DNA of 47,816 nt from the IMG/VR virus record IMGVR_UViG_3300043823_000287, positions 1 to 47,816 of that record; one strand, written 5' to 3'. The translations under genes and the position numbers were made by a program. The notes below the pieces were generated by a model that was not told the origin of the DNA, did no database searches, and was given only the letters and a program-made list of their open reading frames with translations. Positions 1 to 5,946 of the stretch are shown here, piece by piece. Source of the stretch: a virus. Within the stretch, counting starts at the first letter, position 1; each line of letters begins with the position of its first letter.

Positions 1-107
1 ATTACGGATTCGACTAACCCGCCATCGGACGAGTGAGTTGCCGCAAGCGTTAGATTGGACTGTGCTTCGATGAGTTTAATGATGATATTGATTTGTTCGG
101 TTGTCAT
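1..107 (-). CDS. Small protein MTTEQ..., 3'-truncated by the window edge (copy 1)
   Basis: The ATG at 105-107 begins MTTEQINIIIKLIEAQSNLT and the frame stays open to base 1. The first 126 bases of the window are identical to 47157-47282, where the intact 51-residue copy lies. The protein is hydrophilic and mostly helical, with no motif that I recognise. Its start overlaps the stop of a nine-codon mini-ORF. The function is unknown. Everything past residue 35 of this copy lies outside the window. Confidence 0.6.
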   Translation of the reverse strand, partial: MTTEQINIIIKLIEAQSNLTLAATHSSDGGLVESV

Positions 108-133
108 AAGCATCGGGTCGTCGTGTCGTTCAT
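104..133 (-). CDS. Nine-codon leader mini-ORF MNDTTTRCL
   Basis: ATG at 131-133 reads MNDTTTRCL and stops at TGA 104-106. The stop overlaps the ATG of the next gene, and the start overlaps the stop of the preceding membrane peptide. The peptide is the first eight residues of the leader shared by many neighbours (MNDTTTRCP), cut short. A ten-codon counterpart, MNPNTTTRCL, sits before the second copy at 47260-47292. It may be a relic of recombination at the leader or a translational coupling device. Expression is not shown. Confidence 0.4.
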   Translation of the reverse strand: MNDTTTRCL

Positions 134-237
134 TTTCTAAAAAGGGCGTGGAGTGGAATAACGAGTGCGATAAGAAGCAAAACTCCCGAAGCACCGTTGA
201 TGGCCGAAACGATTGCCTGTGCGTCTTCGTGGCTCAT
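130..237 (-). CDS. 35-residue single-helix membrane peptide
   Basis: It begins MSHEDAQAIVSAINGASG, followed by a hydrophobic stretch (VLLLIALVIPLHALF) and a basic end (RK). It has one predicted transmembrane helix. The start overlaps the stop of the upstream gene (ATGA), and the stop overlaps the mini-ORF start. It is a paralogue of the 37-residue peptide at 1048-1161, which begins MNHEDAIQLIS. No function is recognised. The same position and design in both cases, and the shared (S/N)HEDA start, argue that it is translated. Confidence 0.6.
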   Translation of the reverse strand: MSHEDAQAIVSAINGASGVLLLIALVIPLHALFRK

Positions 238-551
238 TCCCCGTCCTCCCATTTTCCTAGAGCGCGGAGGAAAACCTCGGCACGTTGCGCGGCGGTTGCG
301 TTCCAGTAATCATGTTCTAGCTCGGCCAGATAGGTGCGATACACGGACGATTCAAACAAGCCGTTGGCGATTCCGTAATTGACCGCATCGTGCATGGCGT
401 TTAGGTCGCCGTGGTAGTTGTGCGGGAATGACCTGTAGATGCCTTTGTCGTTTGTCCAGCCCTTATTGATGCCCTCCATTGGCTTCCATCCGCATTCTTC
501 AAAAATGCGGCGGTTGATTTCTTGTGGTGTCATGGTGGTCGTGTCGTTCAT
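234..551 (-). CDS. Small phage protein with MNDTTT leader and ATAAQRAEVFL motif
   Basis: I chose the ATG at 549-551 because it begins with the family leader (MNDTTTMTPQEINRRIF) and overlaps the stop of the upstream gene. The body contains YHGDLNAMHDAV and ends NATAAQRAEVFLRALGKW, a pattern I know from short phage proteins related to the phage ABA-sandwich type of unknown function. It is about 105 residues, soluble, with no catalytic signature. The leader is the same as on the zinc-ribbon genes, so it has been joined to an unrelated body. Confidence 0.75.
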   Translation of the reverse strand: MNDTTTMTPQEINRRIFEECGWKPMEGINKGWTNDKGIYRSFPHNYHGDLNAMHDAVNYGIANGLFESSVYRTYLAELEHDYWNATAAQRAEVFLRALGKWEDGE

Positions 552-1051
552 TTGGTTTCGGGTAGGGTTGCGCGGATCGCGTCGAGTTCGGCTCGGAGGT
601 TGCGACTGGCAGGGCCAACTAATCCGCACTCAGCAATCTCGACGGCTCGGCGTAGTTTGCTTTTAAGCAATGCGACCTCGGCCTCTAGTTCGTCGATTCG
701 CTCATTTCGCTTGCGGACATTTAATTCGGAAACATTTAAAGATGCCTGAAGGGTGTTGGCATTCCATTCGGCTTTCTGGAGTTCGCGTTCTAGCTGACGG
801 GCGTAATCCAGAACTCTATCGCATCCCGAAACGATTGGGTTTCTTTTTAGCTCTTCAATCAAAGCATCCGTGCGTGGGGTCGTTGTGTCGCTCATGGCAT
901 TGATTTGATCCTGTCCTTTCTTGCAAAGATCAGATTGGTAGCCTTCATAAGATCCGCATTGGAACGGATACTTTGGAGGTATGGATGTCAGGATGTAATT
1001 AGCTCGGTCTGCACCGCAATGAGGGCATCGGGTCGTCGTGTTGGGGGTCAT
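548..1051 (-). CDS. Double-leader fusion: zinc ribbon + PRTDA coiled-coil protein
   Basis: The 167-residue frame holds two family modules in series. Residues 1-52 are MTPNTTTRCPHCGADRA plus further cysteines (C9, C12, C32, C43), a short zinc ribbon. At residue 53 (genome 895) a second leader starts, MSDTTTPRTDALIEEL, followed by an ARQLERELQKAE coiled coil, EAEVALLKSKLRRAVEIAE and the C-terminal RAELDAIRATLPETK shared with 1158-1433 and 46716-47111. Translation could start at 1051 or internally at 895. Both ends overlap neighbours by ATGA. Function unknown. Confidence 0.75.
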   Translation of the reverse strand: MTPNTTTRCPHCGADRANYILTSIPPKYPFQCGSYEGYQSDLCKKGQDQINAMSDTTTPRTDALIEELKRNPIVSGCDRVLDYARQLERELQKAEWNANTLQASLNVSELNVRKRNERIDELEAEVALLKSKLRRAVEIAECGLVGPASRNLRAELDAIRATLPETK

Positions 1052-1161
1052 TTGATTGAGCTAATGAGTGTGGCTGCGGCGTTGCCTGCGAGAATGATAA
1101 CCAATCCCATCCCTACATCGTGGATGGTGCTGATTAATTGAATTGCGTCTTCGTGGTTCAT
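1048..1161 (-). CDS. 37-residue single-helix membrane peptide
   Basis: It begins MNHEDAIQLISTIHDVG, then a hydrophobic run (MGLVIILAGNAAATLI) and ends SSIK. One transmembrane helix is predicted. It overlaps both neighbours by ATGA. It is a paralogue of the 130-237 peptide, with the same HEDA start and the same position between two leader-family genes. A role as a membrane micropeptide accessory to the neighbouring proteins is conceivable but unproven. Confidence 0.6.
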   Translation of the reverse strand: MNHEDAIQLISTIHDVGMGLVIILAGNAAATLISSIK

Positions 1162-1433
1162 TTTGTTTCGTTTAAGGTTGCCTTGATCGTGTTGAGTTCG
1201 GAGCGAAGTTTCGCCCGATCCACGGTTGAGCAGACTAAAAGACCCTCCGTAATCTCAACGGCTCGGCGTAGTTTGCTTTTAAGCCTCTCGACCTCGGCCT
1301 TGGCTTTCATAGCTCGCTTCTCCAATTCAAGCCCCACCACGAGGGGGATACATTCTCTCATCAGGGATAATCCGTAGAGAGCTTCAAAGCGGTTAGCTTC
1401 GCATACAGGGCAGTGGGTTGGTGTTTCGTTCAT
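1158..1433 (-). CDS. Leader-family protein: CPVCEANRFEAL zinc knuckle + coiled coil
   Basis: This 91-residue protein begins MNETPTHCPVCEANRFEAL, continues with MRECIPLVVG, an ELEKRAMKAKAEVERLKSKL coiled coil, and the shared tail LRRAVEITE and SELNTIKATLNETK. Its N-terminal half is clearly paralogous to 19120-19431 (CPVCEANRFEAL, CIPLKVG, ELEERAM), while its tail matches 548-1051. The protein is therefore a recombinant of modules seen elsewhere in the window. Biochemical function unknown. Confidence 0.75.
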   Translation of the reverse strand: MNETPTHCPVCEANRFEALYGLSLMRECIPLVVGLELEKRAMKAKAEVERLKSKLRRAVEITEGLLVCSTVDRAKLRSELNTIKATLNETK

Positions 1434-1783
1434 TTTGTGTGATTGATTTTGTGGTTTAGTTTTGCGGAAGCTATCGTCATTACATTGTCGCAGGCGCGAG
1501 TGTAGTTTCCGTCGTATGTGTTAGCGGCATGCCAGCATCCTTCTATTCCCGATTTGTACCATTCTACTAATTCGGTAAGCCGAGCGACCTCGGCCTCTGC
1601 TTTCTGCCGTGCCTCGCGCTCGAGGCAGAGGTCGGAGCGTCCATCCAGATCTGGAATGGCTTGGGAAACTGAGGTTCTGCATTTGTAAATGTAGGCTGGC
1701 TTTCCGCGAAACTCGTAAGTCTCTTTGCCCGCATTGTCAGCCCCGCAATGGGGGCACTTGTCGGTGGTCGTCGTGTCGTTCAT
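1430..1783 (-). CDS. Leader-family protein: CPHCGA ribbon + REARQKAEAEV coiled coil
   Basis: It is 117 residues, starting MNDTTTTDKCPHCGADNAGK. More cysteines follow (YKCRTS, SDLCLEREARQKAEAEVARL) and then a coiled coil. The segment LCLEREARQKAEAEVARL recurs almost unchanged in 18178-18630 and 46716-47111. The C-terminal part (from about residue 65) is unique. It ends with an ATGA overlap on the next gene. Likely a soluble zinc-binding oligomeric protein of unknown role. Confidence 0.75.
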   Translation of the reverse strand: MNDTTTTDKCPHCGADNAGKETYEFRGKPAYIYKCRTSVSQAIPDLDGRSDLCLEREARQKAEAEVARLTELVEWYKSGIEGCWHAANTYDGNYTRACDNVMTIASAKLNHKINHTK

Positions 1784-1790
1784 GGTTGGT

Positions 1791-2051
1791 TTAGTAGCGA
1801 GTATTCCAGTCTTTGATGGAGTTCTCTGGGGCGTAGTTAAGTGGGCCAGAAGTTCCGCAACGGGCGCATTGAACTACATAAGTCTTGTGTCCGTCCCCGT
1901 GGTTCCAAGTGTGGAGTGATAGGGATGGTTCTACAGATCCGTCCCAATCAAGTTCGGAATCTTCTTCTTTAGCACCACAGAAGGGGCATGGATTGAATTG
2001 AGTAGTTAAGGATTCCTTGACAACTGGGCATCGTGTCGTCGTGTCGTTCAT
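1791..2051 (-). CDS. Lar-like (restriction alleviation type) zinc ribbon with family leader
   Basis: After the leader MNDTTTRCPVV, residues 20-86 carry NPCPFCGAKEE, then VVQCARCGTSGP, and end SIKDWNTRY. Two CxxC pairs plus the terminal WNxRY are the hallmark of the Lar family (Rac prophage Lar eases EcoKI restriction). The usual Lar protein begins near the first CPFCG, so about 18 leader residues have been added in front. I infer a Lar-type fold. Anti-restriction activity is only suggested by family. Confidence 0.7.
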   Translation of the reverse strand: MNDTTTRCPVVKESLTTQFNPCPFCGAKEEDSELDWDGSVEPSLSLHTWNHGDGHKTYVVQCARCGTSGPLNYAPENSIKDWNTRY

Positions 2052-2119
2052 TCTTTGTTCACAAGGGCTACAAATGTTGCAACGCCTATGATTAGGCTAA
2101 GTGCGGCGAGGGCGATCAT
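2048..2119 (-). CDS. 23-residue membrane micropeptide
   Basis: ATG at 2117-2119 reads MIALAALSLIIGVATFVALV, then NKE and TGA. It is almost entirely one hydrophobic helix. It overlaps the stop of the upstream gene and the ATG of the Lar-like gene by ATGA. Those precise overlaps are the main evidence that it is translated. No homologue is recognised. Confidence 0.5.
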   Translation of the reverse strand: MIALAALSLIIGVATFVALVNKE

Positions 2120-2361
2120 TTGGTATATTTTTTTAGCTCTTCTTTCATGGATTCTAGTTCTTTGATATGAAGCGGGGTGATACACCCACAGCATTCCCCA
2201 ACTTCTTCAGCGATCTCAATAGCCTTGCGAAGATTCGCCTCTGCCTTCAATGCTCTTTCAGTCATTTCGCACAAGGGAGATTGGCACTCTTGTCCATGTG
2301 GACGATAGTAGGGCTTGCAATCAAGCTCCCTGCAATTAGGGCATTTTGTTTTTGCGCTCAT
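2116..2361 (-). CDS. Leader-family zinc-ribbon/coiled-coil protein, divergent leader
   Basis: It is 81 residues, starting MSAKTKCPNCRELDCKPYY, with two more cysteines at QECQSPLCEMTERAL, then AEANLRKAIEIAEEVG and a lysine-rich end. The order zinc ribbon, then ERALKAEANLRKAIEIAE, matches its paralogues (EKRAMKAKAEV..LRRAVEITE). The leader lacks NDTTT, so this is a more diverged member. Function unknown. Confidence 0.7.
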   Translation of the reverse strand: MSAKTKCPNCRELDCKPYYRPHGQECQSPLCEMTERALKAEANLRKAIEIAEEVGECCGCITPLHIKELESMKEELKKYTK

Positions 2362-2684
2362 TTGATTGAGTCCAGAATCTTTTCAGCCCTGCACAAGAGG
2401 CACTTGTCTTTGTCCTCCTCATCGTCCATTCCATGATTTAGTCCGTTCTCCTTGGCAATCACGGACAGCATAAGGTACATGTCTCCAAGCAACTGCCACA
2501 TATCGGGAGCCTTGGAGAATAGCTTTGCGAATTTGATTGACTCGGCAATGTCAATCGCATTGTCCATAGTTAAGACTACACGATCATTAGCGTCGAGGAC
2601 AGTATCCGCATCGGGACGCAGAGGGAACTGCATCGGGACTCGGATGTTGGTCTGGTCAATGCCAGCAGGGATAATAATACTCAT
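2358..2684 (-). CDS. Hypothetical protein, 108 residues
   Basis: It starts MSIIIPAGIDQTNIRVPMQF and reads LRPDADTVLDANDRVVLTM in the middle. It has a hydrophilic C-terminus with DDEEDKDKCLLCRAEKIL, where one CxxC could bind metal. No family is recognised. ATGA overlaps at both ends place it in the translationally coupled chain. The middle (SKAPDMWQLLGDMYLML) looks like an amphipathic helix. Confidence 0.65.
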   Translation of the reverse strand: MSIIIPAGIDQTNIRVPMQFPLRPDADTVLDANDRVVLTMDNAIDIAESIKFAKLFSKAPDMWQLLGDMYLMLSVIAKENGLNHGMDDEEDKDKCLLCRAEKILDSIK

Positions 2685-2977
2685 TGGTTTTCAGTGGTTG
2701 TTGGTTTTGTTGGTGTGGTTGTTAAACGCTCTTCTGGGAAGATGCGCTGGCGAGCCTGTGCTTCAGTAAAGCCTACTAGCTGGAGGCCTTCAAGCATAAT
2801 GTCATCTGGGATCTCTTCATAAGGAGTGTTTACATACCTATCAAGGTGATCCCACCTCTTTCCATTTAAGCGACCCCCAAAGAAGTCCCACCATATTATC
2901 TTGGCTATGGAGTTCCTTCTATGAACTGGTAGCATCTCAATCTGCTCCAGCCATTGTTCGGGTGTTCGCTTTCTCAT
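2681..2977 (-). CDS. Hypothetical protein, 98 residues
   Basis: It starts MRKRTPEQWLEQIEMLP, contains IIWWDFFGGRLNGKRWDHLD and ends with a Thr/Pro-rich tail. The composition is that of a compact soluble helical protein. I recognise no family. The stop overlaps the next gene's ATG (ATGA). Confidence 0.65.
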   Translation of the reverse strand: MRKRTPEQWLEQIEMLPVHRRNSIAKIIWWDFFGGRLNGKRWDHLDRYVNTPYEEIPDDIMLEGLQLVGFTEAQARQRIFPEERLTTTPTKPTTTENQ

Positions 2978-3171
2978 TCTTCGCCTCCCACGATGTCTAG
3001 CATTTTCCCATCTGGAATGGAGTATTGCACAGCCTTTAAGAATCGCTCAAAGGCACCAATAGCTTCGGGAAGGGTGGAGTTTTCGTCTATCTCAAAAGTG
3101 ATTCGCTCTCCAGAATCCCTGTATCGACTCACAAGGAAAGCGTGAGGTGCTGGTGGATTTTTATCTTCCAT
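2974..3171 (-). CDS. Hypothetical protein, 65 residues
   Basis: It begins MEDKNPPAPHAFLVSRYRDS and ends DGKMLDIVGGEE. It is soluble and acidic, with no motif that I can name. It overlaps the next gene by four bases and the previous small gene by 11. Length, spacing and composition fit the surrounding operon. Confidence 0.6.
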   Translation of the reverse strand: MEDKNPPAPHAFLVSRYRDSGERITFEIDENSTLPEAIGAFERFLKAVQYSIPDGKMLDIVGGEE

Positions 3172-3310
3172 AGTGCTTGAGGATAGTGTTTATCTCGTCG
3201 TAGATCTCCTTGCTCTTTCCCATAGAGAGCAACTTCTTTATGTCCTCTAGGGAGCGTAGCACCCCGTCAAGTTCTGCCTGTAGGTGCAGGATTTGATCTT
3301 CAGATTTCAT
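3161..3310 (-). CDS. Hypothetical coiled-coil protein, 49 residues
   Basis: The start at 3308-3310 gives MKSEDQILHLQAELDGVLRS followed by LEDIKKLLSMGKSKEIYDEI and a short basic end. Heptad-like hydrophobic spacing suggests a short coiled coil. The longer upstream frame is not used because it runs through the preceding gene. It overlaps the preceding gene by 11 bases. Unknown function. Confidence 0.55.
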   Translation of the reverse strand: MKSEDQILHLQAELDGVLRSLEDIKKLLSMGKSKEIYDEINTILKHYGR

Positions 3311-3512
3311 TTTGGGAATTGTGGATGTCCTTCTTGATGACCTTGATGGATAGATTATACATCCAAAGCTCAAAGTTCTCTTTATCATGCGCCCATTTAC
3401 GGGCGAGGAACTCAAGCATCTTTTGTTCGACATGGTGTTTGAATAGCCATAGTCCAAGGATATATACCCCAATGATTCCAATGGCTCCGAATGTGATAAC
3501 GAATGTGTTCAT
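3300..3512 (-). CDS. Small single-helix membrane protein, 70 residues
   Basis: It starts MNTFVITFGAIGIIGVYILG, a clear N-terminal transmembrane helix, followed by a charged cytoplasmic segment (KHHVEQKMLEFLARKWAHDK). ATGA overlap with the upstream gene. It resembles many phage membrane accessory proteins, but I recognise no family. Confidence 0.6.
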   Translation of the reverse strand: MNTFVITFGAIGIIGVYILGLWLFKHHVEQKMLEFLARKWAHDKENFELWMYNLSIKVIKKDIHNSQNEI

Positions 3513-3745
3513 TTGCTGTGGATGATGATGACGATAGGAGTTGGGCTGGGCTTAGGCTCAGACCATACAGAATCGTAGTAATGTTGCATGGCGGTTGAGT
3601 AGGCGGTTGGTATGGCTTGGTAGCGTGTCTCGCATGGTGGCGAGTATGGTTCGATGTAATGGTTGCCATGCATGTAGTCGGGCGTGACGAAATCCTGAGC
3701 TTGAGCAGTTCCAAGGATGGCGAGTAAGAGTGATAGCTTTTTCAT
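3509..3745 (-). CDS. Predicted secreted protein, 78 residues
   Basis: The N-terminus MKKLSLLLAILGTAQAQDF is a good Sec signal peptide with an AQA cleavage site around residues 14-16. The mature part is Tyr/Pro-rich (YIEPYSPPCETRYQAIP). No domain is recognised. It overlaps neighbours by ATGA. It may act in the periplasm or on the cell surface. Confidence 0.6.
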   Translation of the reverse strand: MKKLSLLLAILGTAQAQDFVTPDYMHGNHYIEPYSPPCETRYQAIPTAYSTAMQHYYDSVWSEPKPSPTPIVIIIHSK

Positions 3746-3966
3746 ACAGCGAAAATAGCGTCGAGGTGGCTGTAGTAGGAAGTCTTCTTTTTGTTAAGAT
3801 CTTCCATCTCCTTGTCGGCGGCATCAATGAGTAGGAGAATCTCCCTTGCCCTTGCCTTACTAATCTTGATCTCCTCAAGGCCGTGCCTGTTAGCTTGCTT
3901 GACGCAGACCTCAAAGAGAGGCTGGATGTTGTTCAGTAGTTGGATTGTATATTTCATGTCTTTCAT
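3742..3966 (-). CDS. Hypothetical helical protein, 74 residues
   Basis: It starts MKDMKYTIQLLNNIQPLFEV. The middle is charged and helical (EIKISKARAREILLLIDAAD) and the end is hydrophobic. The start is preceded by an A/C-rich tract (AACAACAACCA) rather than a Shine-Dalgarno motif. A start three codons later is also possible. No family recognised. Confidence 0.6.
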   Translation of the reverse strand: MKDMKYTIQLLNNIQPLFEVCVKQANRHGLEEIKISKARAREILLLIDAADKEMEDLNKKKTSYYSHLDAIFAV

Positions 3967-3983
3967 TGGTTGTTGTTGTTTTG

Positions 3984-4163
3984 TTATGCGAAGTTCACAC
4001 CCCGCTTGAAGTCATCGTCGATGTCTTCAAAGTCTATTTCATACCCGCACTTGGGGCATTCGCAAGTATCAATTTCTGCTTCCCCGTCCCTATCTGCACT
4101 CCAGTATTCCACGATGATATCGTGTTTGCATTCCTCGTTCTTGCATGTGTGGATCATTTTCAT
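3984..4163 (-). CDS. Zinc-ribbon protein, 59 residues; first gene after the promoter
   Basis: I chose the ATG at 4161-4163 because it follows AAAAACAAACACAC, the start context seen on other early genes. It begins MKMIHTCKNEECKHDIIVEY and later has DTCECPKCGYEIDF. The four cysteines (CxxxxC and CxCPxCG) form a probable zinc ribbon. The C-terminus is acidic. It lies directly downstream of a sigma70-like promoter and is the first gene of the leftward small-gene chain. Confidence 0.65.
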   Translation of the reverse strand: MKMIHTCKNEECKHDIIVEYWSADRDGEAEIDTCECPKCGYEIDFEDIDDDFKRGVNFA

Positions 4164-4203
4164 GTGTGTTTGTTTTTGCAGGGCTGGTTGCTTCCCTTGA
4201 GAC

Positions 4204-4232
4204 AAGTATTTCAAATTTTATCACGATGTCAA
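4204..4232 (-). promoter_or_regulatory. Sigma70-type promoter, leftward
   Basis: On the minus strand TTGACA (4227-4232) and ATACTT (4204-4209) are separated by exactly 17 bases that are A/T-rich. It lies just upstream of the zinc-ribbon gene at 3984-4163 and so would drive the leftmost small-gene operon. Confidence 0.6.
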
Positions 4233-4293
4233 AATTTATTTTTAATTATTTTTGATCGCATCTGGAGCCGCATAAACACTAGCTCTAAAAGGA

Positions 4294-4330
4294 GAAGCCC
4301 TCCGTGCGGAACCAATCGCAGGAGGGCTTC
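4294..4330 (-). terminator. Stem-loop between replication genes and left small-gene operon
   Basis: GAAGCCCTCC (4294-4303) pairs perfectly with GGAGGGCTTC (4321-4330), and the loop can extend the stem with GCG/CGC. On the minus strand it is followed by the weak T-run CTCCTTTTAG. A second hairpin, TTCGGAG/CTCCGAA, lies at 4373-4389. The position after the SSB-like gene and before the next promoter fits a terminator. Confidence 0.5.
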
Positions 4331-4403
4331 GAGGGGATTATCGGTGTTTCATAAGGCCACATGACAGCCCGTTTCGGAGTCTCTCCGAACACCATGCCGA
4401 TGA

Positions 4404-4673
4404 CTAGAAGGGAATATCTAGATCGTCTTTATCTTGAGGAGCGTATCCGTTCGCCTTGGACTTGTTGTGATCGTTGGGAGTGTAAGACTTCTTCTCACGG
4501 GGTTCGCCAACCTTGATGGAAAGGAATGGCTTCCCTGCCTTGCTCGTCTTCTCCCAGATGCTGATCTCAAAATCCTTTCCCTCTACATTGAGAGGGCCAG
4601 AATACTGAGGGGCTTTGGGGTTGGGGTTGTCCTTACGGAATGCGGCTCCGCTATTGGTGTTATCGTATTGCAT
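4404..4673 (-). CDS. SSB-like / DUF736-type protein
   Basis: From the ATG at 4671-4673 (preceded by AAAAACAAACACACA) the 89-residue product begins MQYDNTNSGAAFRKDNPN, continues NVEGKDFEISIWEKTSKAGK and PFLSIKVGEP, and ends DDLDIPF. The NTNxGAxF start and W-KTSKxGxxFxSIxV core fit the DUF736 type. The acidic terminus is like the SSB tail that recruits replication partners. An in-frame ATG at 4694 is possible and would overlap the helicase stop. I infer single-strand DNA binding in replication with the adjacent DnaB. Confidence 0.7.
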   Translation of the reverse strand: MQYDNTNSGAAFRKDNPNPKAPQYSGPLNVEGKDFEISIWEKTSKAGKPFLSIKVGEPREKKSYTPNDHNKSKANGYAPQDKDDLDIPF

Positions 4674-4686
4674 TGTGTGTTTGTTT

Positions 4687-5946
4687 TTAGTCATACCTTT
4701 CGTCGAACCGCAATAGGTGGCTCTTGAAGGTAAGAGGAATACTAGCCCTTGGGCATGCTCTGGCAAGTTTTATATTCAAGAACCAGTCTTCGGGAACTTT
4801 CTCATCCTGAGAGACTGTCAAGAATAAATCGGAATCGTGCTCGATTGCCCTTGACTCTCGACTCGCTCCATCGCTGTTGAGTTGCGTGAGAGCAAGGATC
4901 ACGATGCCGCATTCCTTCGCCAACATCTTCAAGGTGCGTGATGCCTCGGCAACCTGACGCTCTCTGGAGTCCGTCTTGTTGGTAGGTTCAAGTAGCTGGA
5001 TGTAGTCCACAACAATCATCTTGACATTGTGGACGGCAACCATCCTGCGAACCGCCGCACGAAGCTGGAGGCAATTGATGGAGCTTTCATCACGAATCCA
5101 CATCGGGAGATTCGCAACCTTGTTCGCTCCTGCATTGAGCTTCTGCATGAAGTCCTTTGTAAGACCATCCTCGCTTGTCAAGAGGGAAAGATCCACAGCG
5201 GCGACCGATGAGATGAGCCTGTCCATAAGTTCCCCCTTTGACATCTCAAGCGATATGATTCCTACGGGGTTCTGGGAGATACCAGCAGTACGCATTGCCA
5301 TGTTGAGAGCAATCGTTGTCTTACCTCCCTTGGTAGGCGCACCGATCACGACCAACTGACCATTGCGGAATCCCCCCGTGAGCTTATCCAGTCTGTCAAA
5401 CCCCGTGGAGATGCCCAGCAACTTCCCTTTGTTCTTGGTCATCTGGTCATACTCATCAAGTCGCTGAATTGCGATCTCCTTAACGCTTTCAATTCTGGAG
5501 GATGATTCAGCATCAGCGGCAACGGCAACCAGAGCCTTCTGCACCACCTCGGACAATTCGCCAGCCATAGCTGGGTTATTTGCAGATTCGATGATCCTCT
5601 CAGCGGCGGCAATAGCGAGTCTAGCTGTATGCTTATTTCGGAGGATCTCAAGATAGCTTTCCCAGTTGGATGTGACAGCGGGGGCTAAGAACGCATTGGT
5701 GAGGACAACAGCCCCCCCGATCATGTCGAGAGTTCCATTGTTGTTCATGTGATCCGTTAGGGTGACGAGATCACAATCTTTTCCCTCCTTCCAGAGATCC
5801 AAAGCGGCCTCAAAGATCCTGCGATGGTCTGGATGGAAGAATAGCTTGGGACTGGCGGTATCAGCGGCCTCGTTGAGAATGCTGATATTCTGGATCACGC
5901 ATGAAAGGAATGCTTTCTCAGCGTCTTCGGATGAAGGGATGCTCAT
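4687..5946 (-). CDS. dnaB: Replicative DNA helicase, DnaB family
   Basis: It is 419 residues. The N-terminal DnaB domain (about 5-110, with PSSEDAEKAFLSCVI and FFHPDHRRIF) is followed by a RecA-like core with Walker A GAPTKGGKT (202-210), SLEMSKGELMDRL (232-244) and Walker B MIVVDYIQLL (310-319). The linker has GISTGFDRLD, as in the family. It unwinds DNA ahead of a host polymerase, as the window has no phage polymerase. No separate primase was found. It overlaps the nuclease gene by ATGA. Confidence 0.95.
   Translation of the reverse strand: MSIPSSEDAEKAFLSCVIQNISILNEAADTASPKLFFHPDHRRIFEAALDLWKEGKDCDLVTLTDHMNNNGTLDMIGGAVVLTNAFLAPAVTSNWESYLEILRNKHTARLAIAAAERIIESANNPAMAGELSEVVQKALVAVAADAESSSRIESVKEIAIQRLDEYDQMTKNKGKLLGISTGFDRLDKLTGGFRNGQLVVIGAPTKGGKTTIALNMAMRTAGISQNPVGIISLEMSKGELMDRLISSVAAVDLSLLTSEDGLTKDFMQKLNAGANKVANLPMWIRDESSINCLQLRAAVRRMVAVHNVKMIVVDYIQLLEPTNKTDSRERQVAEASRTLKMLAKECGIVILALTQLNSDGASRESRAIEHDSDLFLTVSQDEKVPEDWFLNIKLARACPRASIPLTFKSHLLRFDERYD

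Noticed and set aside
1-126. Terminal redundancy of a complete genome
   Set aside because: The matching copy is not at the window end (534 bases follow it), and end-to-end joining does not restore the two cut genes.
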